Shown here piece by piece: positions 45,662-52,863 of a stretch of 64,000 bases of DNA. This DNA is from QANA01 sp963665505 (lineage in GTDB: Bacteria; Bacillota; Clostridia; Christensenellales; Christensenellaceae). The DNA lies in assembly GCA_963665505.1 (NCBI GenBank), contig OY762275.1, positions 1,612,001 through 1,676,000 on the forward strand, written 5' to 3'. Made by a program: the position numbers and the translations under genes. Numbering within the stretch: the first letter of the stretch is position 1; each line of letters starts with the position of its first letter. Under the pieces are notes generated by a model. That model had not been told where the DNA came from and did no database searches. It saw only the letters and a list, made by a program, of their open reading frames with translations.

Positions 45662-46612
45662 GTGACACGGGTTTATGTTGAGCTGGTCTTCTTCGACAAT
45701 TTTCTGATGGATTTCATGCTCTTATATTTTACCGCCCGCCTGTCGGATAAACGGGTCAGGTTTCCCAGGCTTTTCACCGGCGCGGCCATCGGCGCCCTAT
45801 ACGCCGCGGCAGTTCCTGTACTCCCTTTTTTGAAGCATATGTTGTGCAGGCTGGTTTTCTCCCTGCTCATGTGCCTGCCGTTGGGGCCGGTTTTCCATAA
45901 ACCGTTCTTAAAGAGGATCGGGTTCTTCTATGGCGTCACGTTTATATTCGGCGGCGCGATCTATTTCTTCGCGTACTGGTTAGGCGGGGAAGTCCGGGAC
46001 GGTATCCTGATCAATTTTCCAATAGTAAGGTATATACTGCTTGGCGGCGTAATATCTTCTATCATAATAGAAATATTTTTACGTATACAGTATCCGTCTT
46101 CTGATAAATATTATCGTTTATGCGGCATGGTTTCGGGTAATTTTTTCACACTGACCGCTTTTTTGGATACCGGGAACAAACTCACGGATACCGGTGGCGG
46201 CGGCGTCATCATCGCGGACAAAAAGGCGGTGCTAAACCAACTTTCCCCGGAACTTCGCAGGAAACTTTGCACGCTGGAATGCCCGGATGTCCCTATCCGG
46301 CAATTCTGCTTCTCCACTCTTTCCGGGAAAGGAGAAATGCTCGCCTTCCTGCCCGACCAGCTTGTCCTTTCCGATGGAACAAACATATATGCCGCCAAAG
46401 CATATCTGGCATTATCAGATGCACGTTTTTCATCAAAGGCAGATGCTGTGCTCAGTCAAAATATACGGCTGTTTCATATAAAAAAGGAGGCCCCCCGTGA
46501 ACAAGCTACGGCAATTCATCACCTTGAAAATACTTCGTCTTCTATTTCTACGCCAGAAAGTCTATTACATAAACGGCAGTCAGGCACTACCGCCTCCCCT
46601 CAGCAAAAGTGA
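45662..46612 (+). CDS. spoIIGA: Sporulation sigma-E processing protease SpoIIGA
   Basis: SpoIIGA is the membrane aspartic protease that activates pro-sigma-E in the mother cell. The 316-residue protein has five N-terminal membrane segments (residues 1-145) and a cytoplasmic protease domain with the catalytic DTGN at about 169-172. I choose GTG at 45662, with GGGGTGG just upstream; the open frame also has a TTG at 45647. The last 38 codons run inside sigE in another frame, giving a tail rich in Ser, Thr and Gln that does not look like the conserved family end. Confidence 0.93.
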   Translation: MTRVYVELVFFDNFLMDFMLLYFTARLSDKRVRFPRLFTGAAIGALYAAAVPVLPFLKHMLCRLVFSLLMCLPLGPVFHKPFLKRIGFFYGVTFIFGGAIYFFAYWLGGEVRDGILINFPIVRYILLGGVISSIIIEIFLRIQYPSSDKYYRLCGMVSGNFFTLTAFLDTGNKLTDTGGGGVIIADKKAVLNQLSPELRRKLCTLECPDVPIRQFCFSTLSGKGEMLAFLPDQLVLSDGTNIYAAKAYLALSDARFSSKADAVLSQNIRLFHIKKEAPREQATAIHHLENTSSSISTPESLLHKRQSGTTASPQQK

Positions 46613-47204
46613 AGAAAGCCTTCTGATACAGCGTCTTGCCCAGGGAGAAACCGGCGTCCGGAAGGCACTCATAGAGCGCAATATACGGCTTGTCGTCTAT
46701 ATTGCCCGAAAGTTTGATAACACCGGCATCGGCCTGGAAGACCTGATCTCCATCGGCACGATCGGTCTGATCAAGGCTGTCAATACGTTTGACGTTTCCA
46801 AAAACATCAAACTGGCCACTTATGCGAGCCGCTGTATCGAAAACGAGATCCTGATGTTTTTGAGGCGAAGTTCGCGCATACGCGGGGAAATATCGTTGGA
46901 TGAACCGCTGAACGTGGATTGGGACGGAAACGAACTATTGCTTTCCGATATCCTGGGCACAGATTCGGATGCGGTTTTCCGTGAGATCGAAAACGATGTC
47001 GAACGCACGCTCATAGGCGAAGCCATCGGACGTCTGCCCAACCGGGAAAAGCTCATCATCAATATGCGTTTTGGTCTGGCAGGATATCCGGAAAACACAC
47101 AAAAACAAGTCGCCGACGCACTCGGGATCTCACAAAGTTATATTTCCAGGTTGGAAAAGCGCATCATAAAAAGGCTGCAAAGAGACGTGCAAAAAATGCT
47201 TTAA
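46497..47204 (+). CDS. sigE: RNA polymerase sigma-E factor (pro-sigma-E)
   Basis: The early mother-cell sigma factor, made as an inactive precursor. A GTG at 46497 follows AAAAGGAGG. The N-terminal amphipathic pro-sequence (NKLRQFITLKILRLLFLRQ, about 24 residues) and the conserved cleavage region (KVYYINGSQALPPPLS) are intact. Region 2 (RLVVYIARKFDNTGIGLEDLISIG) and region 4 (GISQSYISRLEKRIIKRL) are clear. It overlaps spoIIGA by 116 bases, so translation of the two genes may be coupled. Confidence 0.97.
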   Translation: MNKLRQFITLKILRLLFLRQKVYYINGSQALPPPLSKSEESLLIQRLAQGETGVRKALIERNIRLVVYIARKFDNTGIGLEDLISIGTIGLIKAVNTFDVSKNIKLATYASRCIENEILMFLRRSSRIRGEISLDEPLNVDWDGNELLLSDILGTDSDAVFREIENDVERTLIGEAIGRLPNREKLIINMRFGLAGYPENTQKQVADALGISQSYISRLEKRIIKRLQRDVQKML

Positions 47205-47250
47205 GCATGCTGGTATCCAAATTTTTCTATTGAGCGTCCGCCCTTAAAAC

Positions 47251-47280
47251 GTATATAACTCCTCTCAAATGGCAAACCTA
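47251..47280 (+). promoter_or_regulatory. Sigma-F-type promoter for sigG
   Basis: GTATA (47251-47255) and GGCAAACCTA (47271-47280) are separated by 15 bases. Both elements agree well with the sigma-F consensus (GYATA and GGnnAnAnT-like), one position off in the -10. In B. subtilis sigG is transcribed by sigma-F in the forespore. Confidence 0.6.
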
Positions 47281-47281
47281 A

Positions 47282-47307
47282 TTTCAAAAAGACGACGATT
47301 TTTGAAA
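47282..47307 (+). promoter_or_regulatory. Hairpin in the sigG leader
   Basis: Perfect 9-bp arms (47282-47290 and 47299-47307, loop of eight) lie between the predicted transcription start and the GGGAGGAG ribosome binding site, ending three bases before it. It could limit sigG translation. Confidence 0.55.
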
Positions 47308-47321
47308 CACGGGAGGAGAAT

Positions 47322-48095
47322 ATGCTTAACAAGGTGGAAATATGCGGAGTAGATACTTCAAAGCTTCCCGTCATCCCCGAAAACCAATTAAAAACCTATT
47401 TTAAAAAGATATACGCAGGCGACAAAAAAGCGCGCGAAGATTTCATCCGCGGCAACCTGCGGCTTGTACTAAGCATCGTACAGCGTTTCTCCATGCGCGG
47501 CGAAAATATGGACGATCTTTTCCAGATAGGCTGCATCGGCCTTATCAAGGCGATAGACAATTTCAAAATCAACTTCAATGTCAAATTCAGCACATACGCA
47601 TGTCCCATGATCATAGGCGAAATACGGCGCTATTTGCGGGACAATAACCTTGTCCGGGTCAGCCGCTCTCTGCGGGACACCGCATACAAGGCTTTTCAGG
47701 TGCGCAATCAATTGGCCGAACAACACGCAAAGGAACCGACGATCGATGATATCGCAAAGGCGATGGATAAACCGGTGGAGGACGTGGTGTATGCCCTGGA
47801 TGCCATCCAGGACCCGATTTCCCTTTCCCAACCGATCTATCAGGACGACGGCGATGCTTTGTATGTGCTGGACAGCATTTCCGACGAAAAAAATGCGGAT
47901 GAAGTCTGGCTGGCTTCCATCGCTTTGAAAGATGCCGTCTCAAAATTGAGCGAACGGGAGAAAAACATTATTTATCTGCGTTATTTTTATGGGAAGACGC
48001 AGATGGAAGTCTCCAGGGAGATCGGGATCAGCCAAGCGCAGGTCTCTCGTCTGGAAAAATCGGCGATCAAAAACATGCGTAAGAATTATACGTAA
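47322..48095 (+). CDS. sigG: RNA polymerase sigma-G factor
   Basis: The late forespore sigma factor, 257 residues. The N-terminus VEICGVDTSKLPV, region 2 (GNLRLVLSIVQRFSMRGENMDDLFQIG) and region 4 (GISQAQVSRLEKSAIKNM) are nearly identical to the family. Start ATG at 47322 behind GGGAGGAG. It is separated from sigE by 117 bases containing its own promoter and a leader hairpin. Confidence 0.97.
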   Translation: MLNKVEICGVDTSKLPVIPENQLKTYFKKIYAGDKKAREDFIRGNLRLVLSIVQRFSMRGENMDDLFQIGCIGLIKAIDNFKINFNVKFSTYACPMIIGEIRRYLRDNNLVRVSRSLRDTAYKAFQVRNQLAEQHAKEPTIDDIAKAMDKPVEDVVYALDAIQDPISLSQPIYQDDGDALYVLDSISDEKNADEVWLASIALKDAVSKLSEREKNIIYLRYFYGKTQMEVSREIGISQAQVSRLEKSAIKNMRKNYT

Positions 48096-48277
48096 AGAAT
48101 ACACGCATAAAGACCCCACAGAGAAATACACCCGTTCCCATTTCTATGCGCTCTCCATCTTGGAACTATCTCCCGCGTCTAAATTTACATAGAGTCTCGA
48201 TCAGCAGCGGGTATCTGTGATAGGCAGGATAGACCACTTTCGTTAACAAAATTTAAATAGTCCCGGCAGAAAAAATA

Positions 48278-48304
48278 AAAAGCCGTCCACACCGGACGGC
48301 TTTT
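48278..48304. terminator. Bidirectional terminator between sigG and the DUF5050 gene
   Basis: An 11-bp stem (48278-48288 with 48294-48304, loop of five) is flanked by T-runs on both strands, serving the converging sigG and DUF5050 genes. The rest of the 228-base gap holds nothing I can name. Confidence 0.9.
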
Positions 48305-48323
48305 CCTTTTCTCATTGTTCCGA

Positions 48324-49322
48324 CTAAGAAAAATTATAATGAAATGCCACGTTCTCAAAAACCGTATTGTCTACCGAGATCCTGTAGAGATCATAGCCTT
48401 TATACACATCGAAAAAATACACGTACCCGTCTGCGTAACATATATGCGTAGCGGCGTCGCTCGTGAGGACCTGCGTTTCCGTGCCGTCGATCGTCGTTCT
48501 GTAAAACTCCTGGTCGCCCGTACTCTCCGAGCCTCCCAGGAGGCAATGGTACACATACCCGTCTACCACATGGACAGAGGATGCCCGCTTATCGCTGAGC
48601 GCAACCCGGGTACTCCCATTCGGCTTACATTTAAAAACACCGGAAACATTTCCATAATACAGCCACCCCTCATAGAAAGTAAAGGAAGAAGTGCCCCGTC
48701 CAACCGAAACATCACGATCGCTCCCATCCAATTGAATTGAATATACCTTGTTCAAGTCGATCGCATTGATAAAATACAGGCGCCCTCCATAATACAGAAG
48801 AGAAGCGGCCCAGTCGTCTGTGATCTGCTCCGGGTTGAACCCGTCTTCCGACCGCAGGTCTATTTTGTAGATACCGCTATAGCTTGTCCCGTACAGGGAA
48901 GCATAGTACAATACGTCGTCTACGATATTGATGTACCCGCCCGGGATATCGCTGATACATTCGGATTCCAATGTTTCAAGGTCCATCCGGTATATCTGCT
49001 GGTCGGCATCCAGGTTGATATAGTATAGATATCCCTCATAGATCACCATACTGGTCACACTGTAATCTGTAATACGGGTAGCGGTCCCATCCGCCGTCAC
49101 ACGGTACAGATAGTTTTCGCTGGCAAGGAACAACGTATCCCCGTCGGCCGCAACGATTCCTTTGCCTGCTATATTGGAATACGTATTGCCCGTCCATGTC
49201 GTATCATAGGTGGTATCGCTGAAAAATGTGAACAGCCCGATAGATATAATTAACACAGCAAAGACGATTACGGCAAGAATGATGATTTTACCCTTTTTGC
49301 TGCGCAAATTGTTTTTTTCCAC
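48324..49322 (-). CDS. Membrane-anchored DUF5050 beta-propeller-like protein
   Basis: A 332-residue protein with a short cytoplasmic N-terminus, one membrane anchor (about residues 11-34) and an extracytoplasmic region of repeated blades: recurring YLYRV, YLYYIN, LYYAS, LYFIN, WLYYGN, YVYHC and YVYFF strands about 40-45 residues apart. This is the DUF5050 pattern (prolow-density receptor-like propeller). The ligand is unknown. Start GTG at 49322 with GAGG upstream. No partner gene is adjacent. Confidence 0.85.
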   Translation of the reverse strand: MEKNNLRSKKGKIIILAVIVFAVLIISIGLFTFFSDTTYDTTWTGNTYSNIAGKGIVAADGDTLFLASENYLYRVTADGTATRITDYSVTSMVIYEGYLYYINLDADQQIYRMDLETLESECISDIPGGYINIVDDVLYYASLYGTSYSGIYKIDLRSEDGFNPEQITDDWAASLLYYGGRLYFINAIDLNKVYSIQLDGSDRDVSVGRGTSSFTFYEGWLYYGNVSGVFKCKPNGSTRVALSDKRASSVHVVDGYVYHCLLGGSESTGDQEFYRTTIDGTETQVLTSDAATHICYADGYVYFFDVYKGYDLYRISVDNTVFENVAFHYNFS

Positions 49323-49365
49323 GCCTTTATCCTCAACTTATTTGTGTAATAGATAGATATTTTTT

Positions 49366-49394
49366 ATTTTATCATGCACCTGCGTACTTTACAA
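49366..49394 (-). promoter_or_regulatory. Sigma-A promoter for the DUF5050 gene
   Basis: TTGTAA (49389-49394, minus strand) and TAAAAT (49366-49371), spacer 17, about 45 bases before the start codon. Confidence 0.65.
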
Positions 49395-49482
49395 CTCAAA
49401 AATTAAAAACCGCCTAATGCTACCAAATGGTAGTATTTCATAAAAAAATAAAAAAATTTTATAAAAAAATTATAAAATAGTA
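49395..49482. other. AT-rich intergenic stretch with a small dyad
   Basis: Nearly all A/T and without an open frame. It contains the dyad CTACCA-AA-TGGTAG (49420-49433), placed just upstream of the DUF5050 promoter and thus possibly an operator. Confidence 0.4.
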
Positions 49483-49510
49483 TTGATTTTTATTTTTTAT
49501 GTGTTAAAAT
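49483..49510 (+). promoter_or_regulatory. Promoter of the candidate small RNA
   Basis: TTGATT (49483-49488) and TAAAAT (49505-49510) with a 16-base spacer and an extended TGn before the -10. A perfect 7-bp dyad GTGTTAA/TTAACAC (49501-49507 and 49515-49521) covers the -10 and the expected start point, as a repressor site would. Confidence 0.55.
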
Positions 49511-49516
49511 AGACTT

Positions 49517-49612
49517 AACACTTATCAATTGGTATTAATACGAATTGATATCCCTTCTTAATCCTTTCTAATTTCAAATCTCAAAAAGGAATACTCCCTT
49601 TGGGGAGTATTT
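49517..49612 (+). ncRNA. Candidate small regulatory RNA of about 95 bases
   Basis: The stretch lies between a plus-strand promoter and a hairpin with 9-bp arms (49590-49598 and 49603-49611) followed by TTTCTTT. It begins with a hairpin (8-bp arms 49523-49530 and 49543-49550). There is no ATG and no frame over ten codons with a ribosome binding site, so it is not a small protein gene. The 3' hairpin also fits as terminator of the opposing tepA gene, so the call rests mainly on the promoter and first hairpin. Confidence 0.4.
49583..49611 (-). terminator. Terminator after tepA
   Basis: On the minus strand the 9-bp stem (49603-49611 with 49590-49598, loop of four) is followed by CC and five T. 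It may serve the candidate small RNA on the plus strand as well. Confidence 0.75.
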
Positions 49613-49614
49613 CT

Positions 49615-50328
49615 TTATTCTTTATTTTTTTTGCTTATAAGCCTGTGCAGTTTGTCCAGCGCATCTTTAAGTCCGCCGACCCGATCAATCAACCCGACCT
49701 CCACCGCCTGCTCCCCAATCAGCACCGTACCGATATCGTCTGCCAGTTGATTTTTGTTGTTCATCAATAATTCAAGGTCTTTTCGCGCAATATTCGAATT
49801 GGCGCATATGAATTTGATAACCCGTTCCTGCATTTTGATATAATATTGAAAACTCTGCGGCGCTGTGATAAACAACCCCGTCGTACGCATCGGGTGGATC
49901 GTCATGCTGGCCGTAGGCGTGATGAAAGAATAATCCGTGCTAACCGCCAACGGTACACCGATACTGTGGCCCCCTCCCAAAACAAGGCTAACGGTCGGTT
50001 TGCTCATGCCCCGTATCAGTTCTGCGATCGCCAGACCGGCTTCGACATCACCACCAACCGTGTTCAAAATGACCAACAGGCCTTTCGTTTCCGCTTTTTG
50101 TTCTATCTCCGCAAGGATAGGCACCAGATGCTCGTATTTCGTTGTCTTGTTCTGTTGCGGCAGCACCGTATGCCCTTCGATCTGCCCAATGATATTGATA
50201 ATCTGTAATTCTTTCCCCAGCTCGGTCGCGCCGAACCTTTCTATATTTTTGTCAGGTACTTTCGGGCAGACGGTATGTTGTCCATCTTCCGTCTTTTTTT
50301 CTGATGAAGAAGATTTAGAAAATCTCAT
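49615..50328 (-). CDS. tepA: ClpP-like translocation-enhancing protein TepA (YmfB)
   Basis: A 237-residue ClpP-fold serine peptidase-like protein. The family blocks are clear: IGQIEGHTVLP, NKTTKYEH, LNTVGGDVEAGLAIAE, the catalytic serine in GGGHSIGVPLAV and the histidine in MTIHPMR. In B. subtilis TepA was associated with protein export efficiency, possibly by removing signal peptides. The first 30 residues are variable and charged. It is usually next to ftsK (spoIIIE); here it stands alone. Confidence 0.93.
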   Translation of the reverse strand: MRFSKSSSSEKKTEDGQHTVCPKVPDKNIERFGATELGKELQIINIIGQIEGHTVLPQQNKTTKYEHLVPILAEIEQKAETKGLLVILNTVGGDVEAGLAIAELIRGMSKPTVSLVLGGGHSIGVPLAVSTDYSFITPTASMTIHPMRTTGLFITAPQSFQYYIKMQERVIKFICANSNIARKDLELLMNNKNQLADDIGTVLIGEQAVEVGLIDRVGGLKDALDKLHRLISKKNKE

Positions 50329-50447
50329 GCCACACTCCCTTTTTTATAGTATAGCGTTTGGAGTTTCTCAGAAAATTATACAAATCTCAAAAAATCAGCA
50401 TATTTTACAAATAAATCCATTTTTTATCGAATATCATTAAAAATATA

Positions 50448-50476
50448 TTTACAAACATTAAAACAGATGGTATAGT
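50448..50476 (+). promoter_or_regulatory. Sigma-A promoter of the DUF2975-HTH-DUF4173 operon
   Basis: TTTACA (50448-50453) and TATAGT (50471-50476), spacer 17, about 36 bases before the first start codon. Confidence 0.75.
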
Positions 50477-50512
50477 AAGGCTGATATTTCTATTTCGCGC
50501 AGGAGGAAGCGT

Positions 50513-50959
50513 ATGAAAAAAACGTCGAAATGGATCGTCAGCAGTATCTTGTGCATCCTCTATATCGGCGTCGGAAGCACAATGCTGTTGTTCTTTTTTA
50601 TTCCCTCTCTGTTGCACGGCACGCTGCATGCCTATTTCCAAGATTTCCTGCCGTCCGCGCTGTTCCTATATATTGGCGGCGGTCTGGCCATCTGGATGAT
50701 GATAGAGTTCATACGGATTATGCAAAGCGTCAGGAAAGGCTCGCCTTTCCTCCCCGGGAATGTGCGGTGTTTATGGCGTATCGCGGTCTGTGCCGGGCTG
50801 TGCTCTCTCGATTTTGCATGGATTCTTCTGTTTGTCCGCTCTATCGCGTTTGCAATTTGCGGGATGGTCTTCCTGTTTGGGTGCCTTTCGGCAGCCGTCC
50901 TGGCGAATGTCTTTCAGGAAGCGGTTTTCTTTAAAGAAGAAAACGATCTCACGATCTAA
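50513..50959 (+). CDS. DUF2975 membrane protein
   Basis: A 148-residue protein with four membrane segments (about 10-32, 44-66, 86-108, 112-134) matching DUF2975. Such proteins are nearly always encoded with a small YozG-type HTH regulator, as here, and are thought to sense membrane or stress signals; the actual role is unknown. Start ATG behind CAGGAGGAAG. Confidence 0.88.
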   Translation: MKKTSKWIVSSILCILYIGVGSTMLLFFFIPSLLHGTLHAYFQDFLPSALFLYIGGGLAIWMMIEFIRIMQSVRKGSPFLPGNVRCLWRIAVCAGLCSLDFAWILLFVRSIAFAICGMVFLFGCLSAAVLANVFQEAVFFKEENDLTI

Positions 50960-50970
50960 CGGATACCCTT

Positions 50971-51207
50971 ATGATAATAGTGAATTTAGATGTGATCATG
51001 GCAAAAAGGAAAATCAGCCTGAACGACTTGTCGGCAGCGGTGGGCATCAGTCCACAAAACTTATCGATCTTAAAAAACAATCGCGGGAAAGCGATCCGCT
51101 TCTCCACATTAAACGAACTTTGCCATGCGCTCCGTTGCCAGCCCTCAGACATTTTGGAATATATCGATGAAAGGAATCCTGCATATGCAAATGGAAAACA
51201 AAGATAA
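50971..51207 (+). CDS. YozG-like Xre-family helix-turn-helix regulator
   Basis: A 78-residue single-domain regulator: IIVNLDVIMAKRKISLNDLS, recognition region VGISPQNLSILKNN, and CHALRCQPSDILEYI. It starts 11 bases after the DUF2975 gene without a strong ribosome binding site of its own, implying coupling, and overlaps the next gene by 23 bases. It probably regulates its own operon. Confidence 0.92.
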   Translation: MIIVNLDVIMAKRKISLNDLSAAVGISPQNLSILKNNRGKAIRFSTLNELCHALRCQPSDILEYIDERNPAYANGKQR

Positions 51208-52789
51208 AAGATTGCTGTTCACCAGTATAGGGATGGGTGTTGCCGCTGTCCTATTGTTATACGATACTCTTTTCAAAACTGCAAACCCGGGACTCAATGT
51301 CCCTGTGTTTATCGCGCTGTTTTACGCAGCGCTGTTCTTGCACTTCAAGGAAACCCTGGATCTTCGGCAGGAACAGAACTGGTTGCTTCTATTGCTCATC
51401 GCGGCTTTTTCCGTTATGTTCAGCCTGTATAACAACACACTCCTGCTCCTTTTGGATTTCCTGATGCTCTTGATCCTGCTGCCTTTGCAGATCGGCATTA
51501 TGACGGGAAAGCAAACGTATCTGCCCTATACGGCGGCCTGTGCGAAAGATATCCGTTTCTCCTTGTTCGTACGTCCTTTTCATAAAGTAAAAGAGGCCCT
51601 GCTGCGCCTTTTTCCCTCTAAAGATAAGGTGAAGCAGAGCAAGACATGGTCGGGCATCCTGCTCGCCATAGGCATAGCCGTTCCCCTTTTCGGCGTCCTC
51701 ACCATATTGCTTGCCAGTGCGGACAGGGTATTCTCCCGGCTCTTGGAAAATATTTTTTCTGAACAGACGGTTTTCGACGTAATAGGTTGTTGTTTCTTAT
51801 TTATCCTCGTATTCCTCTTCTTCTCCAGTGGGGTCGTCTCTTTTCAAACGGTAAGAAAGCTCCCCTCCGCCCCAAAAATGAGAAAAAACCCAAAACCGGG
51901 TTTGGTCGCCTCCTATATCCTGCTCGGTGCAGCCGATCTGCTGTTACTGGCATTTTCCGGCATACAGATCGTCTATTTATTTGCCGGGGCAGGGCAATTG
52001 CCTGCCGGCATCACGTACAGCTATTATGCACGCACCGGTTTTTTCCAACTCTGTGCGGCGGCCGTGATCGTCCTTTCTCTTTCGGCTGTTTGTATGCGCT
52101 TTTCTCAATATGCCGGTAAAAAAGGCAGACTCTGCCTGAACATATTGAACACCGTGCTGCTTGCCTGCACATTCGTGCTCATCGTTTCCTCTTTTCTGCG
52201 GCTGGTGCTTTATGAGCAGGTCTATTTGTTCACACGCTTGCGCCTATATGTGCAGGCCTTCCTGATATTGTTGACACTGGTCGGCGGGTTTGTCATCATT
52301 AAAACCTGGCATCCCGGTTTTTCCATAGGGAAATATATCTTTTTTTCCACCGCGCTCTGTTTGCTCGGGCTGAATCTCTTCAACGTAGACCTGTTCATCG
52401 GCAGGAAAAATTCCGTCGATCTGGATACGACAATGGACCTAACGAATCAATTTATTTTTGATGATCCTTACTATATCCATCGATATAACTCCGACCCGCC
52501 TTCCGATCTCGATTATTTGCTAAGCCTTTCCGCAGATGCGCTCCCCGGATATCTGGAAAAACTTTCCCCGGAAGATTTTACATTGCAGAGGAGTCAGCCC
52601 GGCATTTTAATTGCCTTGCGGGCATCGCGCTTTTTGCAGTTGGTGGAAACGGTCTCGGGAGACTATACGGGAGACATCCGGTATGGCAACCTATCCCGGG
52701 ATACCGTAAAAAAACTTCTTGCCGAAAAACAAGATGTGGTCGAGGCCGCCCGGCAGACCCTGCAGGATTTTGGAAATCCCTATCAATAG
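51185..52789 (+). CDS. DUF4173/DUF4153-type polytopic membrane protein
   Basis: A 534-residue protein with about eleven membrane segments and a soluble C-terminal part of about 110 residues. The pattern NVDLFIGRKN, then YN-x-x-x-x-DLDYLLSLSADALPGYL is typical of DUF4153/DUF4173. The function is unknown; such proteins often go with two-component or HTH regulators. I choose ATG at 51185, nine bases behind AAAGGA, so it overlaps the regulator gene by 23 bases; the ATG at 51191 is an alternative. Confidence 0.85.
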   Translation: MQMENKDKRLLFTSIGMGVAAVLLLYDTLFKTANPGLNVPVFIALFYAALFLHFKETLDLRQEQNWLLLLLIAAFSVMFSLYNNTLLLLLDFLMLLILLPLQIGIMTGKQTYLPYTAACAKDIRFSLFVRPFHKVKEALLRLFPSKDKVKQSKTWSGILLAIGIAVPLFGVLTILLASADRVFSRLLENIFSEQTVFDVIGCCFLFILVFLFFSSGVVSFQTVRKLPSAPKMRKNPKPGLVASYILLGAADLLLLAFSGIQIVYLFAGAGQLPAGITYSYYARTGFFQLCAAAVIVLSLSAVCMRFSQYAGKKGRLCLNILNTVLLACTFVLIVSSFLRLVLYEQVYLFTRLRLYVQAFLILLTLVGGFVIIKTWHPGFSIGKYIFFSTALCLLGLNLFNVDLFIGRKNSVDLDTTMDLTNQFIFDDPYYIHRYNSDPPSDLDYLLSLSADALPGYLEKLSPEDFTLQRSQPGILIALRASRFLQLVETVSGDYTGDIRYGNLSRDTVKKLLAEKQDVVEAARQTLQDFGNPYQ

Positions 52790-52802
52790 ACTTTCTTCTC
52801 AA

Positions 52803-52833
52803 AAAAAATACTGCCGCACAGGCAGTATTTTTT
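52803..52833. terminator. Bidirectional terminator between DUF4173 and M16 peptidase genes
   Basis: A 13-bp stem (52803-52815 with 52821-52833, five-base loop) that ends in six T on both strands, between converging genes. Confidence 0.93.
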
Positions 52834-52863
52834 ATTCTTCAAACAACAGCGGCGATCCTTCCC

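Noticed and set aside
46497..47204. A frameshift at the end of spoIIGA
   Set aside because: Both frames are intact with proper starts and stops; without reads I see no evidence of error and report it as an overlap.
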